Source: a bacterium D16-34 (lineage in GTDB: Bacteria > Actinomycetota > Coriobacteriia > Coriobacteriales > Eggerthellaceae). Taken from it: a stretch of 64,000 nt of DNA. The translations under genes were made by a program, and so were the position numbers. Numbering within the stretch: the first letter of the stretch is position 1; the number at the start of each line of letters is the position of its first letter. The DNA lies in the NCBI GenBank assembly GCA_003612515.1, contig RAZB01000008.1, positions 27,023 through 91,022 of the forward strand. The letters are read 5' to 3'. The notes below the pieces were generated by a model. That model did not search any database and was not told the DNA's origin. It worked only from the letters and a program-made list of their open reading frames with translations. Positions 27,898-36,672 of the stretch are shown piece by piece.

Positions 27898-29103
27898 TTA
27901 CGATGGGAGCTCTCTAAAATGTAACCCATCTTCTGTAAATAAGAACTCCATCGAGCCGTTGCATATAGTACTAATCTTATCGATGCTGTCCGAGAAGATC
28001 CTTACATCGCAATCTTTAGAGTCGATCAACCGATTTACCGAATTATCTGATATCTCATTGCCGAAGTTTTTAATACTGTTGCCGCCGTCAATTAAAAAGC
28101 TATCTATTGGGGTCGCATCTCCTATTGGGGTATTTTTCAGCGCTTCTCCGAGCCCTTTAGAAATGAGTGACAGACCTCCCAGTAGTTTCTGCTCCATAGT
28201 ATTTGTTGAATATTCCTTTAAGGCATTGTAGGTATCGGTATACAACTGTCTATATTTAATATTTTGGTCATGTATCTGAGTAGATTTCTTCCTTAAATAA
28301 TCTTCTTTGAAGTTTTCATTCAGAAGCACTTCAAGGTAGACAGCAAACGAGTACATCCCAAGCGACAACTTGTAATCCTTGAAGTCCTCTTCAACTGACT
28401 TAACTCGTTCTTCGATATTTGCGCCAAAACGAACAATGTCTTGTTTGCTAACCTTCTTAGCGATCTGATTTCTATAAAAAATGATGTTCTCGTGAGCTAG
28501 TCGTTCAATAGACTGGACTTCATTGAGCTTACTGTCTAGAAATTTGCTATTATCCCAATTGAATTTGTAATCATTAAGGGTGTCGATTAGAAAATGCAGG
28601 CTTCCCTTTATTTCTGACCTATCTTTATCCTTTATGTAATTGAACATTTCCTGCTGCAGTTCCTGAATCTCGTCAAGCTTCATGTTGATTTCGATTACTA
28701 CCGCCGATATTACAAGGGTTGTAGGGTTAATCGGCATTGTTGCATTTATGTTCATGGGGGCGCCATCTACGGGAGTCCACCTCATTTGTCCGATGATCTT
28801 CCCGTTGTCATCCACAATCGTTCCAAGAGATCCTTTGCCGTCTTTGGCTTGAGCAAGTGTACCGACCTTTCCTAAGGCATCACCTTTGTAGAGCCCATCC
28901 ATGGCAACTTGCATACTTCCTTTGATATCTCTAAACATAGGGAGAAAAGAACTAAGTGCTGTCCCTGCAAAAATGACATCATCCCAAGGTATATTGTTGT
29001 AGCTGCTAAGTTCGATATGACCGTTTTCCAATTCTTCGTTCGGTACAATTTCTATATCAGTAAATATGTCAGCTAGTTCTTTCTTAATGATTTTTTTATT
29101 CAT
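27898..29103 (-). CDS. Hypothetical protein of the tRNA-Asp island
   Basis: 401 aa, not recognised. Base composition is AT-richer than the neighbours, with many ATA and AAA/AAT codons, suggesting acquisition. No signal peptide. Residues ~40-60 and ~125-140 (NPTTLVISAVVIEIN) are hydrophobic, and ~140-300 are predicted largely helical with heptad-like charge (EIQELQQEMFNYIKDKD), so a coiled coil is likely. A glycine-rich central piece has GTIVDDNGKIIGQ. AAGG precedes the ATG closely. It runs in the same direction as the nuclease gene at 29588-31870, 287 bp upstream of it in genomic terms, and the two may belong to one element. No function is claimed. Confidence 0.6.
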   Translation of the reverse strand: MNKKIIKKELADIFTDIEIVPNEELENGHIELSSYNNIPWDDVIFAGTALSSFLPMFRDIKGSMQVAMDGLYKGDALGKVGTLAQAKDGKGSLGTIVDDNGKIIGQMRWTPVDGAPMNINATMPINPTTLVISAVVIEINMKLDEIQELQQEMFNYIKDKDRSEIKGSLHFLIDTLNDYKFNWDNSKFLDSKLNEVQSIERLAHENIIFYRNQIAKKVSKQDIVRFGANIEERVKSVEEDFKDYKLSLGMYSFAVYLEVLLNENFKEDYLRKKSTQIHDQNIKYRQLYTDTYNALKEYSTNTMEQKLLGGLSLISKGLGEALKNTPIGDATPIDSFLIDGGNSIKNFGNEISDNSVNRLIDSKDCDVRIFSDSIDKISTICNGSMEFLFTEDGLHFRELPS

Positions 29104-29187
29104 GCCTTGGCTTCTTCCCCTTAAAACGCAACTTTCAAATACATATTAGCTCATTTAGTGGAAGTGGGTTTTTGCCTCTAGCGACAG

Positions 29188-29382
29188 TAGATGAGTTCTG
29201 GCAAGATTCGTCGGAGATCAAGCTCGCTGGAGTAATACCTATATATTCCACAACAGTTCTGGCGGATTCAATACGAGATTCATGCTGATTAAGCCAATTT
29301 GGACAATTTAAGCCTCGTGGGGTCAGAACTATTTTTGGTGAACTCCTAAGACAGCAGACCTAAAATCAGACCTATTTTGATA
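29188..29382. repeat. Left imperfect direct repeat flanking the HTH-array nuclease gene
   Basis: Shares blocks in the same order with 31971-32118: CAGTAG, then GGCAAGAtTCGTCGGAGATC (one mismatch), AAGCC, GCCTCGTGG and the double AGACCTA...AGACCTATTTT. This copy is about 50 bp longer in the middle. No gene is visible in the 286 bp between the island genes (29104-29389); this repeat is what the stretch holds. Confidence 0.7.
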
Positions 29383-29389
29383 ACTCTGC

Positions 29390-29587
29390 TTATCTTTCAG
29401 AATGAACCTTTCTTGATCTGCCGCCAGGACGCATTCTTACTCCGTGTTTTTTCAGATGGTTTCTCACGGCGGTGTCGCTCACCCCATAGCTCTTTGCAAT
29501 CTCTCTTAGAACGATTCCCGACTCGTATTGGGTAATCCACTCTCTGACCATCTCTTCAGTTACCCGCCCTGAAGAATTGTCTTTACC
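29390..29587 (-). other. Thirteenth HTH repeat behind an in-frame stop (3' remnant of the nuclease gene)
   Basis: Directly after the TGA at 29588-29590 the same frame stays open for 65 codons to TAA at 29390-29392. It encodes another repeat unit with the family pattern (VTEEMVREWITQYESG, REIAKSYGVSDTAVRNHLKK, GVRMRP) and a basic tail RSRKVHSER. It fits as the original C-terminus, cut off by one CGA-to-TGA type change. There is no start codon or ribosome site that would suggest independent translation. Confidence 0.75.
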
Positions 29588-31870
29588 TCAAGGTCGTAAA
29601 ATAACCCCTCTTGATTGCAAACGTTTCGAAATGGTATTTCTATTGAATCCTGAGAGCTTAGCTATTTCATTGATGTTAGAACCGCTCTCATATAACCCAA
29701 CCCACTCGTCGACATTCTCTTCTGTAGCAATACGAGCAGATACCACATCCAATCCCATAGACTTAAGATTCCTGCAAACCGCGGAATGTGAGAGGCCAAG
29801 CTGCTTACTTATTTCTTTAGGAGAAAAGCCTTGCTTATACATTGAGACCATTTGATCCAGGACATCATCAGGGGTTTTGTTTGGCGCAGTCTTTCTTAAT
29901 TCAATGCCACGTTTGATAAGCTGCGATCTTATTGTCGTCGAGCCAACTCCGTGCTCTCTAGAGATTTCATCTAAGGTTGAGCCGTCTTTGTATTCCTCAA
30001 CCCACTGGTCGATATCTCGTTCCTTTATGTTTGGTCTCTTTTGAGATCTTATTTTTGTGTCTATCTTTTCCAAATGGGACTTAACTTTACCGACACTAAC
30101 CCCGTACTTATCTGCAATACAAGTCAATGAGGCACCATTTTCGTATAGCTTTTTCCATTCAAGATCATGCGCCTTTGGCCTGAATGCAGTCCTATCAAAT
30201 GAAACACCAATTGAACTTAGATAACGATAGATGACTCCTTTGTCTATTTGTTCCAGGACTGATATATCCGGCACATCCATACCTTGTCGATAAAGCTCAA
30301 GCCACTTATTTCGAGCTTCTTGGTTATAGGATTTGTGGCGTATTTTGACGCCAAACGCCTTCAAGTGCGTCGTTACAGTGGTCGGCGTAGTATCAAATCT
30401 GTCTGCAATCTCTATAGATGAAATGCCCATCTGATAAAGATTCACCCATTCATTATACTGAGCCGCCTTATTACGCGCCTCATAGTACAGCTTACTTATC
30501 TCATCCATATCAACAGCAAGATTAACCTGCTCTGAATCTTTACCAAGGATCGCAAAAACTGCAGTTATGGCAAACCCTAGACCGCTTTCGTTATTGTCTC
30601 TACTTTGAGTGCAGAAGATGAAGTGCGAATCTGTGTACTCATTTCTGTTTTGACAGTTTTCTATAATCCTTATGACGTAATAACCCGAGTCAGACATCCT
30701 TATCGTCTTTGTTTTATCTATTCGTCTTTGCTCGGGATTGTCGTGCCAATGCTCTCCGTCATATTCAACAATTAAGCCTCTATAGCCGCCTTTGTTATTC
30801 AAGCAGTCTTGAATGCTGTCGCCAGTAACTAAAACGTCGGGATAAACGGTGCCAGAATCGAGCGATAGGGAAGCATTATTTTCAACGGAACAATCGGGGA
30901 AGGCTTTAGACAGATAGTAGACGAGTGCCCACTCTGGGAAAGTCGAAGACGTTGATGGAGTTATTTTGCTTCGGATTTTTACCCCATGCTCAATCAATCG
31001 TTTTCTTACAGGCTCAGTTGATTTGATTCCGGCAGATAAAGCTATGCTTTTTAAAGGCTCACCTGACTCATAACGCTTTACCCAATCTAGTATTTCACTA
31101 TCAGAAACCTGATAATATCCGCGATTCTCCTTACGAAGAGCGATATTATTTTTCTTTAAATGATTTCTTATAGATGTATCGCTTAGTGAGTAGGCATCTG
31201 CAAGTTCGGATACGCTCTCTCCTTGAAGATATCTTTCTGAGATTTCCTTAGAGACATCTTTGTCGACTCCGTGAGATATCTTGATATTATGGTCACGAAG
31301 ATACTTCAAAACGGTTGTGCTAGTAGCTCCGTAACTCTTTGCTATTTGCGGAGTTCCCATTCCGTTTTCGTATAAGTCAATCCACTCATTTACTATCTCA
31401 TCTGTAACCTTTCGGTTAGTTTCGTATCCCTTACGCATTGTTATGCCATGATTCTTCAAGTGAGTAGCAACTGTAGACACACCAATATCATATCTTTTCG
31501 CTATTTGAGAGGCCGACAACCCTGTGTGATAGAGATGAGCCCATTGACTTTCCATCTCCGGCGTGACCAGAGATAGAGTTCCTTTCTTTCTCATCTTTAT
31601 ACCGCGTTTCTTTAGATGACTTCGAACTGTCTCGTCATTCACCTCAGATTCTCTCGCTATATCTGCAACTGATTTCCCAGCTTGGAAATCAGCTACCCAC
31701 TTATCAGTAATATCAGGCGTAACTGTAGTTTTACGCATCGCAATACCGAGTTTATTCAGATGGTTTCTGACGCATGTTCCGCCAAAGCCAGAAATCTTTG
31801 CAATGTCGCGAATAGAAAGCCCATCTTCATACAGGCGCTCCCATTCTTCTTCTATTTCTCGAGTAATCAA
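29588..31870 (-). CDS. Modular helix-turn-helix array protein with central Vsr/EDxHD-like nuclease
   Basis: 760 aa built of twelve repeats of 47-56 residues. Each has W/Y near position 9, a helix ending in YxxG, I-A/S-x helix two, a variable recognition helix, then HLKxxGIxxR. Repeats 1-6 cover residues 1-309 and repeats 7-12 residues 469-760. Between them lies a PD-(D/E)XK-type core (310-412) with PD at 344-345, E369-Y-D371-G, H374-W-H376, D385-K-x-K388 and the closing GYYVIRI. That spacing matches Vsr-like EDxHD homing nucleases. The start is a TTG at 31870 with no clear ribosome site. AT-rich, flanked by direct repeats and next to tRNA-Asp, so probably mobile. Sequence-specific DNA cleavage is inferred; the biological role (homing, mobility or defence) is unknown. 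Confidence 0.72.
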   Translation of the reverse strand: MITREIEEEWERLYEDGLSIRDIAKISGFGGTCVRNHLNKLGIAMRKTTVTPDITDKWVADFQAGKSVADIARESEVNDETVRSHLKKRGIKMRKKGTLSLVTPEMESQWAHLYHTGLSASQIAKRYDIGVSTVATHLKNHGITMRKGYETNRKVTDEIVNEWIDLYENGMGTPQIAKSYGATSTTVLKYLRDHNIKISHGVDKDVSKEISERYLQGESVSELADAYSLSDTSIRNHLKKNNIALRKENRGYYQVSDSEILDWVKRYESGEPLKSIALSAGIKSTEPVRKRLIEHGVKIRSKITPSTSSTFPEWALVYYLSKAFPDCSVENNASLSLDSGTVYPDVLVTGDSIQDCLNNKGGYRGLIVEYDGEHWHDNPEQRRIDKTKTIRMSDSGYYVIRIIENCQNRNEYTDSHFIFCTQSRDNNESGLGFAITAVFAILGKDSEQVNLAVDMDEISKLYYEARNKAAQYNEWVNLYQMGISSIEIADRFDTTPTTVTTHLKAFGVKIRHKSYNQEARNKWLELYRQGMDVPDISVLEQIDKGVIYRYLSSIGVSFDRTAFRPKAHDLEWKKLYENGASLTCIADKYGVSVGKVKSHLEKIDTKIRSQKRPNIKERDIDQWVEEYKDGSTLDEISREHGVGSTTIRSQLIKRGIELRKTAPNKTPDDVLDQMVSMYKQGFSPKEISKQLGLSHSAVCRNLKSMGLDVVSARIATEENVDEWVGLYESGSNINEIAKLSGFNRNTISKRLQSRGVILRP

Positions 31871-31922
31871 GGTAGCCGTTCAAAACCCATCAAGCTATTG
31901 AAGATCAAAAATGTATATATCC

Positions 31923-31928
31923 ATTATA
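31923..31928 (-). promoter_or_regulatory. -10 box candidate for the HTH-array nuclease gene
   Basis: Perfect TATAAT on the minus strand about 52 bp upstream of the TTG start. A TTGAGC lies upstream at a short 14-bp spacing, so the -35 is uncertain. Confidence 0.4.
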
Positions 31929-31970
31929 ACGATGTGCCTATTGCTCAAACTTCTACCAGACACAGTACCC

Positions 31971-32118
31971 CACAGTAGCCAACCTCCGGCAAGACTCGTC
32001 GGAGATCTAACGGATTTGGCTCGAAAATCAAAGCGAATAAGCCGTTTTAAACCGTTTAGGACGTTTCAGCCTCGTGGAGCCAGCTCAAACAGACCTAAAA
32101 GAAGACCTATTTTCATGA
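31971..32118. repeat. Right imperfect direct repeat flanking the HTH-array nuclease gene
   Basis: Counterpart of 29188-29382 with CAGTAG, GGCAAGAcTCGTCGGAGATC, AAGCC, GCCTCGTGG, and AGACCTAAAAG/AGACCTATTTT in the same order and orientation. Within it CTCCG...CGGAG forms a short palindrome. It lies between the nuclease gene and the tRNA-Asp terminator; the 31871-32174 interval otherwise holds no gene. Confidence 0.7.
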
Positions 32119-32129
32119 TCCCGTCATCG

Positions 32130-32162
32130 GGAAAATAAAAACGGGAGCCAAAATAGCTCCCG
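32130..32162 (-). terminator. Terminator of the tandem tRNA-Asp transcript
   Basis: On the minus strand CGGGAGC and GCTCCCG form a 7-bp stem with a 7-nt loop, followed by TTTTTATTTT. It sits 12 bp beyond the 3' end of the second tRNA. Confidence 0.85.
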
Positions 32163-32174
32163 ATCTTGTGTTAA

Positions 32175-32251
<77 letters not shown>

Positions 32252-32268
32252 AAATGGGAAGTTTGAAA

Positions 32269-32345
<77 letters not shown>

Positions 32346-32363
32346 GTTTCAAACAGCTTTGCT

Positions 32364-32392
32364 ATTGTACTGATTGTTTTGGTTTGGTGCAA
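32364..32392 (-). promoter_or_regulatory. Sigma-70-type promoter for the tRNA-Asp pair
   Basis: On the minus strand a TTGCAC -35 (32387-32392) and TACAAT -10 (32364-32369) are exactly 17 bp apart. Transcription would begin about 12 bp before the first tRNA. Confidence 0.75.
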
Positions 32393-32480
32393 TACCTATT
32401 TTTTGGCGATTTGATGAGCGGATGAACGTTACTATAAGAATTCACGTTTAAAAAGCTTTCTGCACGCAAGGGAAGGAGGC

Positions 32481-34676
32481 ATGCCCGTGCGCGTATTTAA
32501 ATATCTCAAACACGCCAAAGGCGCTGTTATCCTTATTATTTGTTTGCTGCTCGTACAAGCAATGTGTGATTTGGCGCTTCCGAATTTTACCTCGCAAATT
32601 GTTGATGTCGGCATTCAGCAGGCAGGCATAGAACATGCAGCTACCGATGAAATGTCTTCGGATACCTACGACGACATCTGCGCTTTGCTCTCCCAAGATG
32701 ACGAGGCAACATTTAAGAGCTCTTACGACGAAACTAACTCTCATACCTATAAACTCAACGCCTATGGAAAACAACACCAAACACAACTCGATAAAATGGT
32801 GGCGCTCCCTTTGGTGCTCATTCACGATCAGACACAAATGCCCGACCTTAATTTTCGCGAAGCAATTGATCGCTATCACGAAGGTAATGCCACCAAAGAA
32901 GAACTTTTCGATCTTGAGAGCAAAGCCAAAGACCAACTGGATATCACTGACGATGCTCAGCTAAATCAGCAAGCCATCGTGGCCGCGCGAAGCGAATACG
33001 AATCACTTGGATACAATCTTTCCGATATGCAAATGGGCTATCTTGCTCGCGTTGGGTTGCTTATGCTTGGGCTGGCAGCGCTTGGCATGGTCGTGGCAAT
33101 CTGTATTGGCTTTATTGCCTCGCGAACTGCTGCAAGAATTGGCGCTATGCTTCGCGAACAGCTCTTTACAAAAGTCGTTTCGTTTTCAGAAGCGGAAATC
33201 CAGCAATTTTCTGCAGCGTCGCTTATTACGCGCTCCACAAACGACGTGCAGCTTGTGCAAATGGTCATCGTCATAACGCTTCGCATGGTGCTCTTTGCTC
33301 CCATTGTGGCGCTCGGCGGCATCTTTATGATCGTATATACCAATCCTGCTATGGGCTGGATTGTGGCACTTGCGGTTGTGGCCGTTATGGGTGTCGTTTT
33401 GCTGCTCATGAGAATTGCTATGCCCAAGTTCAAAATCATGCAAACCCTTATTGATAAGGTGAATCTTGTTGCTCGCGAAATACTTACCGGACTTCCGGTT
33501 ATTCGCGCTTTCGATAGGCAAGAATTCGAAGAATCGCGCTTTGATTTAGCGAATACCCAGCTAATGCGCACACAATTGTTCACGAATCGCGTTATGACCT
33601 TCATGATGCCAGCCATGATGCTGCTTATGAATGGCGTTTCGGTGCTCATTGTTTGGGTAGGCGGTTTTTATGTGGACAATGGGGTCATTCAAACTGGCGA
33701 TTTGATTGCATTTATTACCTATGCCATGGTTATTATTATGAGTTTCTTGATGATTGGTATGGTGTCAATCATGCTACCGCGTGCCGATGTTGCGGCAGGT
33801 CGCATTAACGAAGTTCTTGCGTGCCAGCCAACCATTACCGACAGTGCACACGCACTGCAGGCCGACATTGCGCTTAATGACTCGCTCGCGAACACCTTTG
33901 ACGCGAAACCAGCCGGCATTGAAGTTCGGTTCGATAAGGTGAGTTTTCGCTATGCAGACACCTCTGAGTGTGTCCTTGAAGACCTCTCGTTTGTAGCTGA
34001 GCCAGGACAAACGACTGCCATTATTGGTTCAACAGGGTCGGGCAAAACTACCATCATCAAGCTCATCGAGCGCTTTTTCGACGTCTCATCTGGTGCTATT
34101 CTGCTCAATGGGATTGATGTTCGCGATGTGTCTCAAGCAACCCTCAGGTCTCAGATTGGATATGTCCCACAAACTGCATTTCTCTTCGGGGGAACCATAG
34201 CAACAAACGTGGCGTATCGCGATGAAAACATGGATGCCGCGCAGATTAACACTGCGCTTGATTGGGCGCAGGCAACTGAATTTGTTTCCAGTAAACAAGA
34301 TGGAATCAACGCAGAAATCTCCCAAGGTGGCACAAATGTGTCAGGCGGGCAGCGTCAAAGAATCTCTATTGCACGCGCGCTCGCAACACCTGCAAGTATC
34401 TATCTGTTTGACGATTGTTTTTCTGCGCTCGACTACAAGACTGACGCCGCTCTTCGACATGAGCTTGCCGTAAATCTCGGCGATGCAACAAAAATTGTGG
34501 TTGCGCAGCGCGTTGCAACCATTATGAGCGCAAATAAGATTATCGTGCTTGATGACGGACGCATTGTGGGGCAGGGAACTCACAAAGAGTTGCTTGAGCA
34601 ATGTGCTGAATATCGCGAAATTGCACAGTCACAATTAAGCGAAGCTGAGTTGTTTGGTGGTGAGAGCTGTGAGTGA
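32481..34676 (+). CDS. ABC exporter half-transporter, degenerate ATPase site subunit
   Basis: 731 aa, transmembrane domain plus ATPase. The first helix (~residues 15-35) is followed by a long polar segment of ~135 residues before helix two, as seen in some heterodimeric multidrug exporters. ATPase motifs: Walker A GSTGSGKTT (~residue 513), signature VSGGQRQ and Walker B IYLFDDCFSALD. Asp replaces the catalytic Glu after Walker B, so this subunit contributes the degenerate site. ATG at 32481 and GTG at 32487 are both possible; GGAGG is one base before the former and seven before the latter. The partner gene at 34681 follows at once. Substrate unknown. Confidence 0.88.
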   Translation: MPVRVFKYLKHAKGAVILIICLLLVQAMCDLALPNFTSQIVDVGIQQAGIEHAATDEMSSDTYDDICALLSQDDEATFKSSYDETNSHTYKLNAYGKQHQTQLDKMVALPLVLIHDQTQMPDLNFREAIDRYHEGNATKEELFDLESKAKDQLDITDDAQLNQQAIVAARSEYESLGYNLSDMQMGYLARVGLLMLGLAALGMVVAICIGFIASRTAARIGAMLREQLFTKVVSFSEAEIQQFSAASLITRSTNDVQLVQMVIVITLRMVLFAPIVALGGIFMIVYTNPAMGWIVALAVVAVMGVVLLLMRIAMPKFKIMQTLIDKVNLVAREILTGLPVIRAFDRQEFEESRFDLANTQLMRTQLFTNRVMTFMMPAMMLLMNGVSVLIVWVGGFYVDNGVIQTGDLIAFITYAMVIIMSFLMIGMVSIMLPRADVAAGRINEVLACQPTITDSAHALQADIALNDSLANTFDAKPAGIEVRFDKVSFRYADTSECVLEDLSFVAEPGQTTAIIGSTGSGKTTIIKLIERFFDVSSGAILLNGIDVRDVSQATLRSQIGYVPQTAFLFGGTIATNVAYRDENMDAAQINTALDWAQATEFVSSKQDGINAEISQGGTNVSGGQRQRISIARALATPASIYLFDDCFSALDYKTDAALRHELAVNLGDATKIVVAQRVATIMSANKIIVLDDGRIVGQGTHKELLEQCAEYREIAQSQLSEAELFGGESCE

Positions 34677-34680
34677 TCAA

Positions 34681-36537
34681 ATGCGTAGAGCTCCCATGCC
34701 AAGACCTCATGGACCTCGTGGACACATGGCGCCAGGGGAGAAAGCAAAAGACTTCAAAGGAACCATGCATAAGCTGATCAAGTTCATGGGTCAGTTTAAG
34801 GGTGCTTTGGTAGTCATGTTTATCTTTGCCATCGCATCGACCATTTTTAATATCGTAGGTCCGCGCGTACTTTCGCTTGCAACAACTGAGTTATTCAATG
34901 GTGCAGTTGCAAAAATCAATGGCACAGGCCAGATTAACTTTTCTGCTATCGGCACAATTCTTTTGGGTGCGTTGGGGCTGTATTTATTTTCGGCGTTGTG
35001 CAGCTTTATTCAAGGTTGGGTTATGACCTCAATTTCGCAAAAAAGCTGCTATCAGCTGCGAAAAGACATCGTGGGAAAAATTGACAGACTCCCTATGGGT
35101 TATTTCGAGACCTCCTCAACAGGAGACACGCTCTCGCGTATCACCAACGATGTCGATACGTTGGGGCAAAGCTTAAACCAAGGTGTGACACAGCTGGTAA
35201 CCTCAACAGTTGCTATCGTTGGCGTTTTGGTCATGATGTTTTCTATTAACTGGGTTATGACATTGGTGACGCTTGTGATTTTGCCGCTTTCGGCAGTGCT
35301 GGTTATGGTTATTGTGAAGCACTCTCAAAAGTACTTTATTGCCCAGCAAAACACCCTTGGAGCCATCAATGGCATTGTTGAGGAGACGTTTTCAGGGCAC
35401 GCGATCGTAAAGGCGTTCAATCAAGAAGATGGCACGTGCGAGCACTTTAGCGAAGTTAATGAAAAGCTACGCACCTCGGCGTGGAAGTCGCAATTCTTAA
35501 GTGGTCTTATGCAGCCAATTATGAATTTTGTTGGTAATCTCGGATATGTGGTTGTTGCTGTTTTGGGTAGTTTTTTCGCCATACAAAGCATTATTACGGT
35601 TGGCGATATTCAGGCATTTATCCAATACGTGAAAAACTTCATGCAACCTATCACGCAGTTAACGCAGGTTTCAAATGTTTTGCAGCAGATGGCTGCAGCT
35701 GCAGAACGTATTTTTGCTTTCTTGGATGCACCAGAAGAAAAGCCTGATCAGGTACTAGCGAAGACGTCTTCTGTTGCGTCGGTGGTTGATTTTGACCATG
35801 TTCGCTTTGGCTATGATCCGCAAAAGCCCGTCATCAAGGATTTTTCGGCTCATGTGAGCGAAGGTCAGACGGTTGCATTGGTCGGACCTACAGGTGCAGG
35901 CAAAACGACCATGGTTAAGTTGCTTATGCGTTTTTATGATGTCGATGGTGGGTCTATCAAGCTTGGCGGGAAAGACATTCGTGAGTTTGATAGGGACGAT
36001 TTGCGTTCAATATTTGGCATGGTTTTGCAGGACACGTGGCTTTTTAGCGGAACTATTCGCGAAAATATTCGCTATGGCAAGCTGGATGCAACCGATAAGG
36101 AAGTTGAAGCGGCGGCAAAAGCTGCTTATGCTCATCGGTTTATCTGCACGCTACCACAAGGTTACGACACGCTCATCGCAGAAGATGCGAGCAACATTAG
36201 CCAAGGCCAGCGGCAACTGATAACAATCGCACGTGCAATTTTGGCTAATAGACGCATGTTGATTTTGGACGAGGCCACCTCTTCGGTTGATACGCGTACA
36301 GAAGAGCGAATCCAAAAAGCAATGGATAACCTCATGGAGGGGCGCACCTCATTTGTTATTGCGCATAGGTTGTCTACCATTAAGTCAGCGCATCTGATTT
36401 TGGTTATGCAGCACGGTGACATTGTCGAGCAGGGCACCCATGAGCAACTTTTAGCTGCAAATGGACATTATGCACAGCTCTATAACGCGCAGTTCGAAGC
36501 CGACGGACTTGATGTTGATCAGGCAGCTTGGCAATAG
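34681..36537 (+). CDS. ABC exporter half-transporter, catalytic ATPase partner
   Basis: 618 aa from the ATG at 34681; GTG codons at 34660 and 34669 inside the end of the preceding gene are alternatives. Six membrane helices (~residues 30-320), then Walker A GPTGAGKTT and Walker B MLILDEATSSVD with the catalytic Glu. The signature is ISQGQRQ, not LSGGQ. The complementary defects in the two subunits (Asp for Glu in one, altered signature in the other) match TM287/TM288- and BmrCD-type heterodimers with one active and one degenerate site. Exported substrate unknown. Confidence 0.88.
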   Translation: MRRAPMPRPHGPRGHMAPGEKAKDFKGTMHKLIKFMGQFKGALVVMFIFAIASTIFNIVGPRVLSLATTELFNGAVAKINGTGQINFSAIGTILLGALGLYLFSALCSFIQGWVMTSISQKSCYQLRKDIVGKIDRLPMGYFETSSTGDTLSRITNDVDTLGQSLNQGVTQLVTSTVAIVGVLVMMFSINWVMTLVTLVILPLSAVLVMVIVKHSQKYFIAQQNTLGAINGIVEETFSGHAIVKAFNQEDGTCEHFSEVNEKLRTSAWKSQFLSGLMQPIMNFVGNLGYVVVAVLGSFFAIQSIITVGDIQAFIQYVKNFMQPITQLTQVSNVLQQMAAAAERIFAFLDAPEEKPDQVLAKTSSVASVVDFDHVRFGYDPQKPVIKDFSAHVSEGQTVALVGPTGAGKTTMVKLLMRFYDVDGGSIKLGGKDIREFDRDDLRSIFGMVLQDTWLFSGTIRENIRYGKLDATDKEVEAAAKAAYAHRFICTLPQGYDTLIAEDASNISQGQRQLITIARAILANRRMLILDEATSSVDTRTEERIQKAMDNLMEGRTSFVIAHRLSTIKSAHLILVMQHGDIVEQGTHEQLLAANGHYAQLYNAQFEADGLDVDQAAWQ

Positions 36538-36575
36538 CATAAAAATCATCCGCGGATACAGAGCTTTGTCTTCTG

Positions 36576-36584
36576 TGGTATAAT
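36576..36584 (+). promoter_or_regulatory. Extended -10 promoter candidate for the HAD phosphatase gene
   Basis: TGGTATAAT is a perfect extended -10 (TGnTATAAT), in the 135-bp gap after the ABC pair, about 89 bp before the next start codon. Confidence 0.55.
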
Positions 36585-36672
36585 TACGTTTTTACGGGCA
36601 TAAATCGTGAGGCGTTCAAGCAGGGCTGATCGGTGGCACGCGGATTGATATTTCTGATTCGATAGGATCTTC

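Noticed and set aside
24800..29590. Possible stop-codon recoding (TAG or TGA read as an amino acid)
   Set aside because: TAG and TGA end many intact genes in this window, and no suppressor tRNA or selenocysteine-type context is visible, so ordinary nonsense mutations are simpler.
29588..31870. CRISPR or TAL-type DNA repeat array
   Set aside because: The periodicity is at protein level only; the nucleotide units are too diverged for a CRISPR and the units are HTH-like, not the 34-residue TAL fold.
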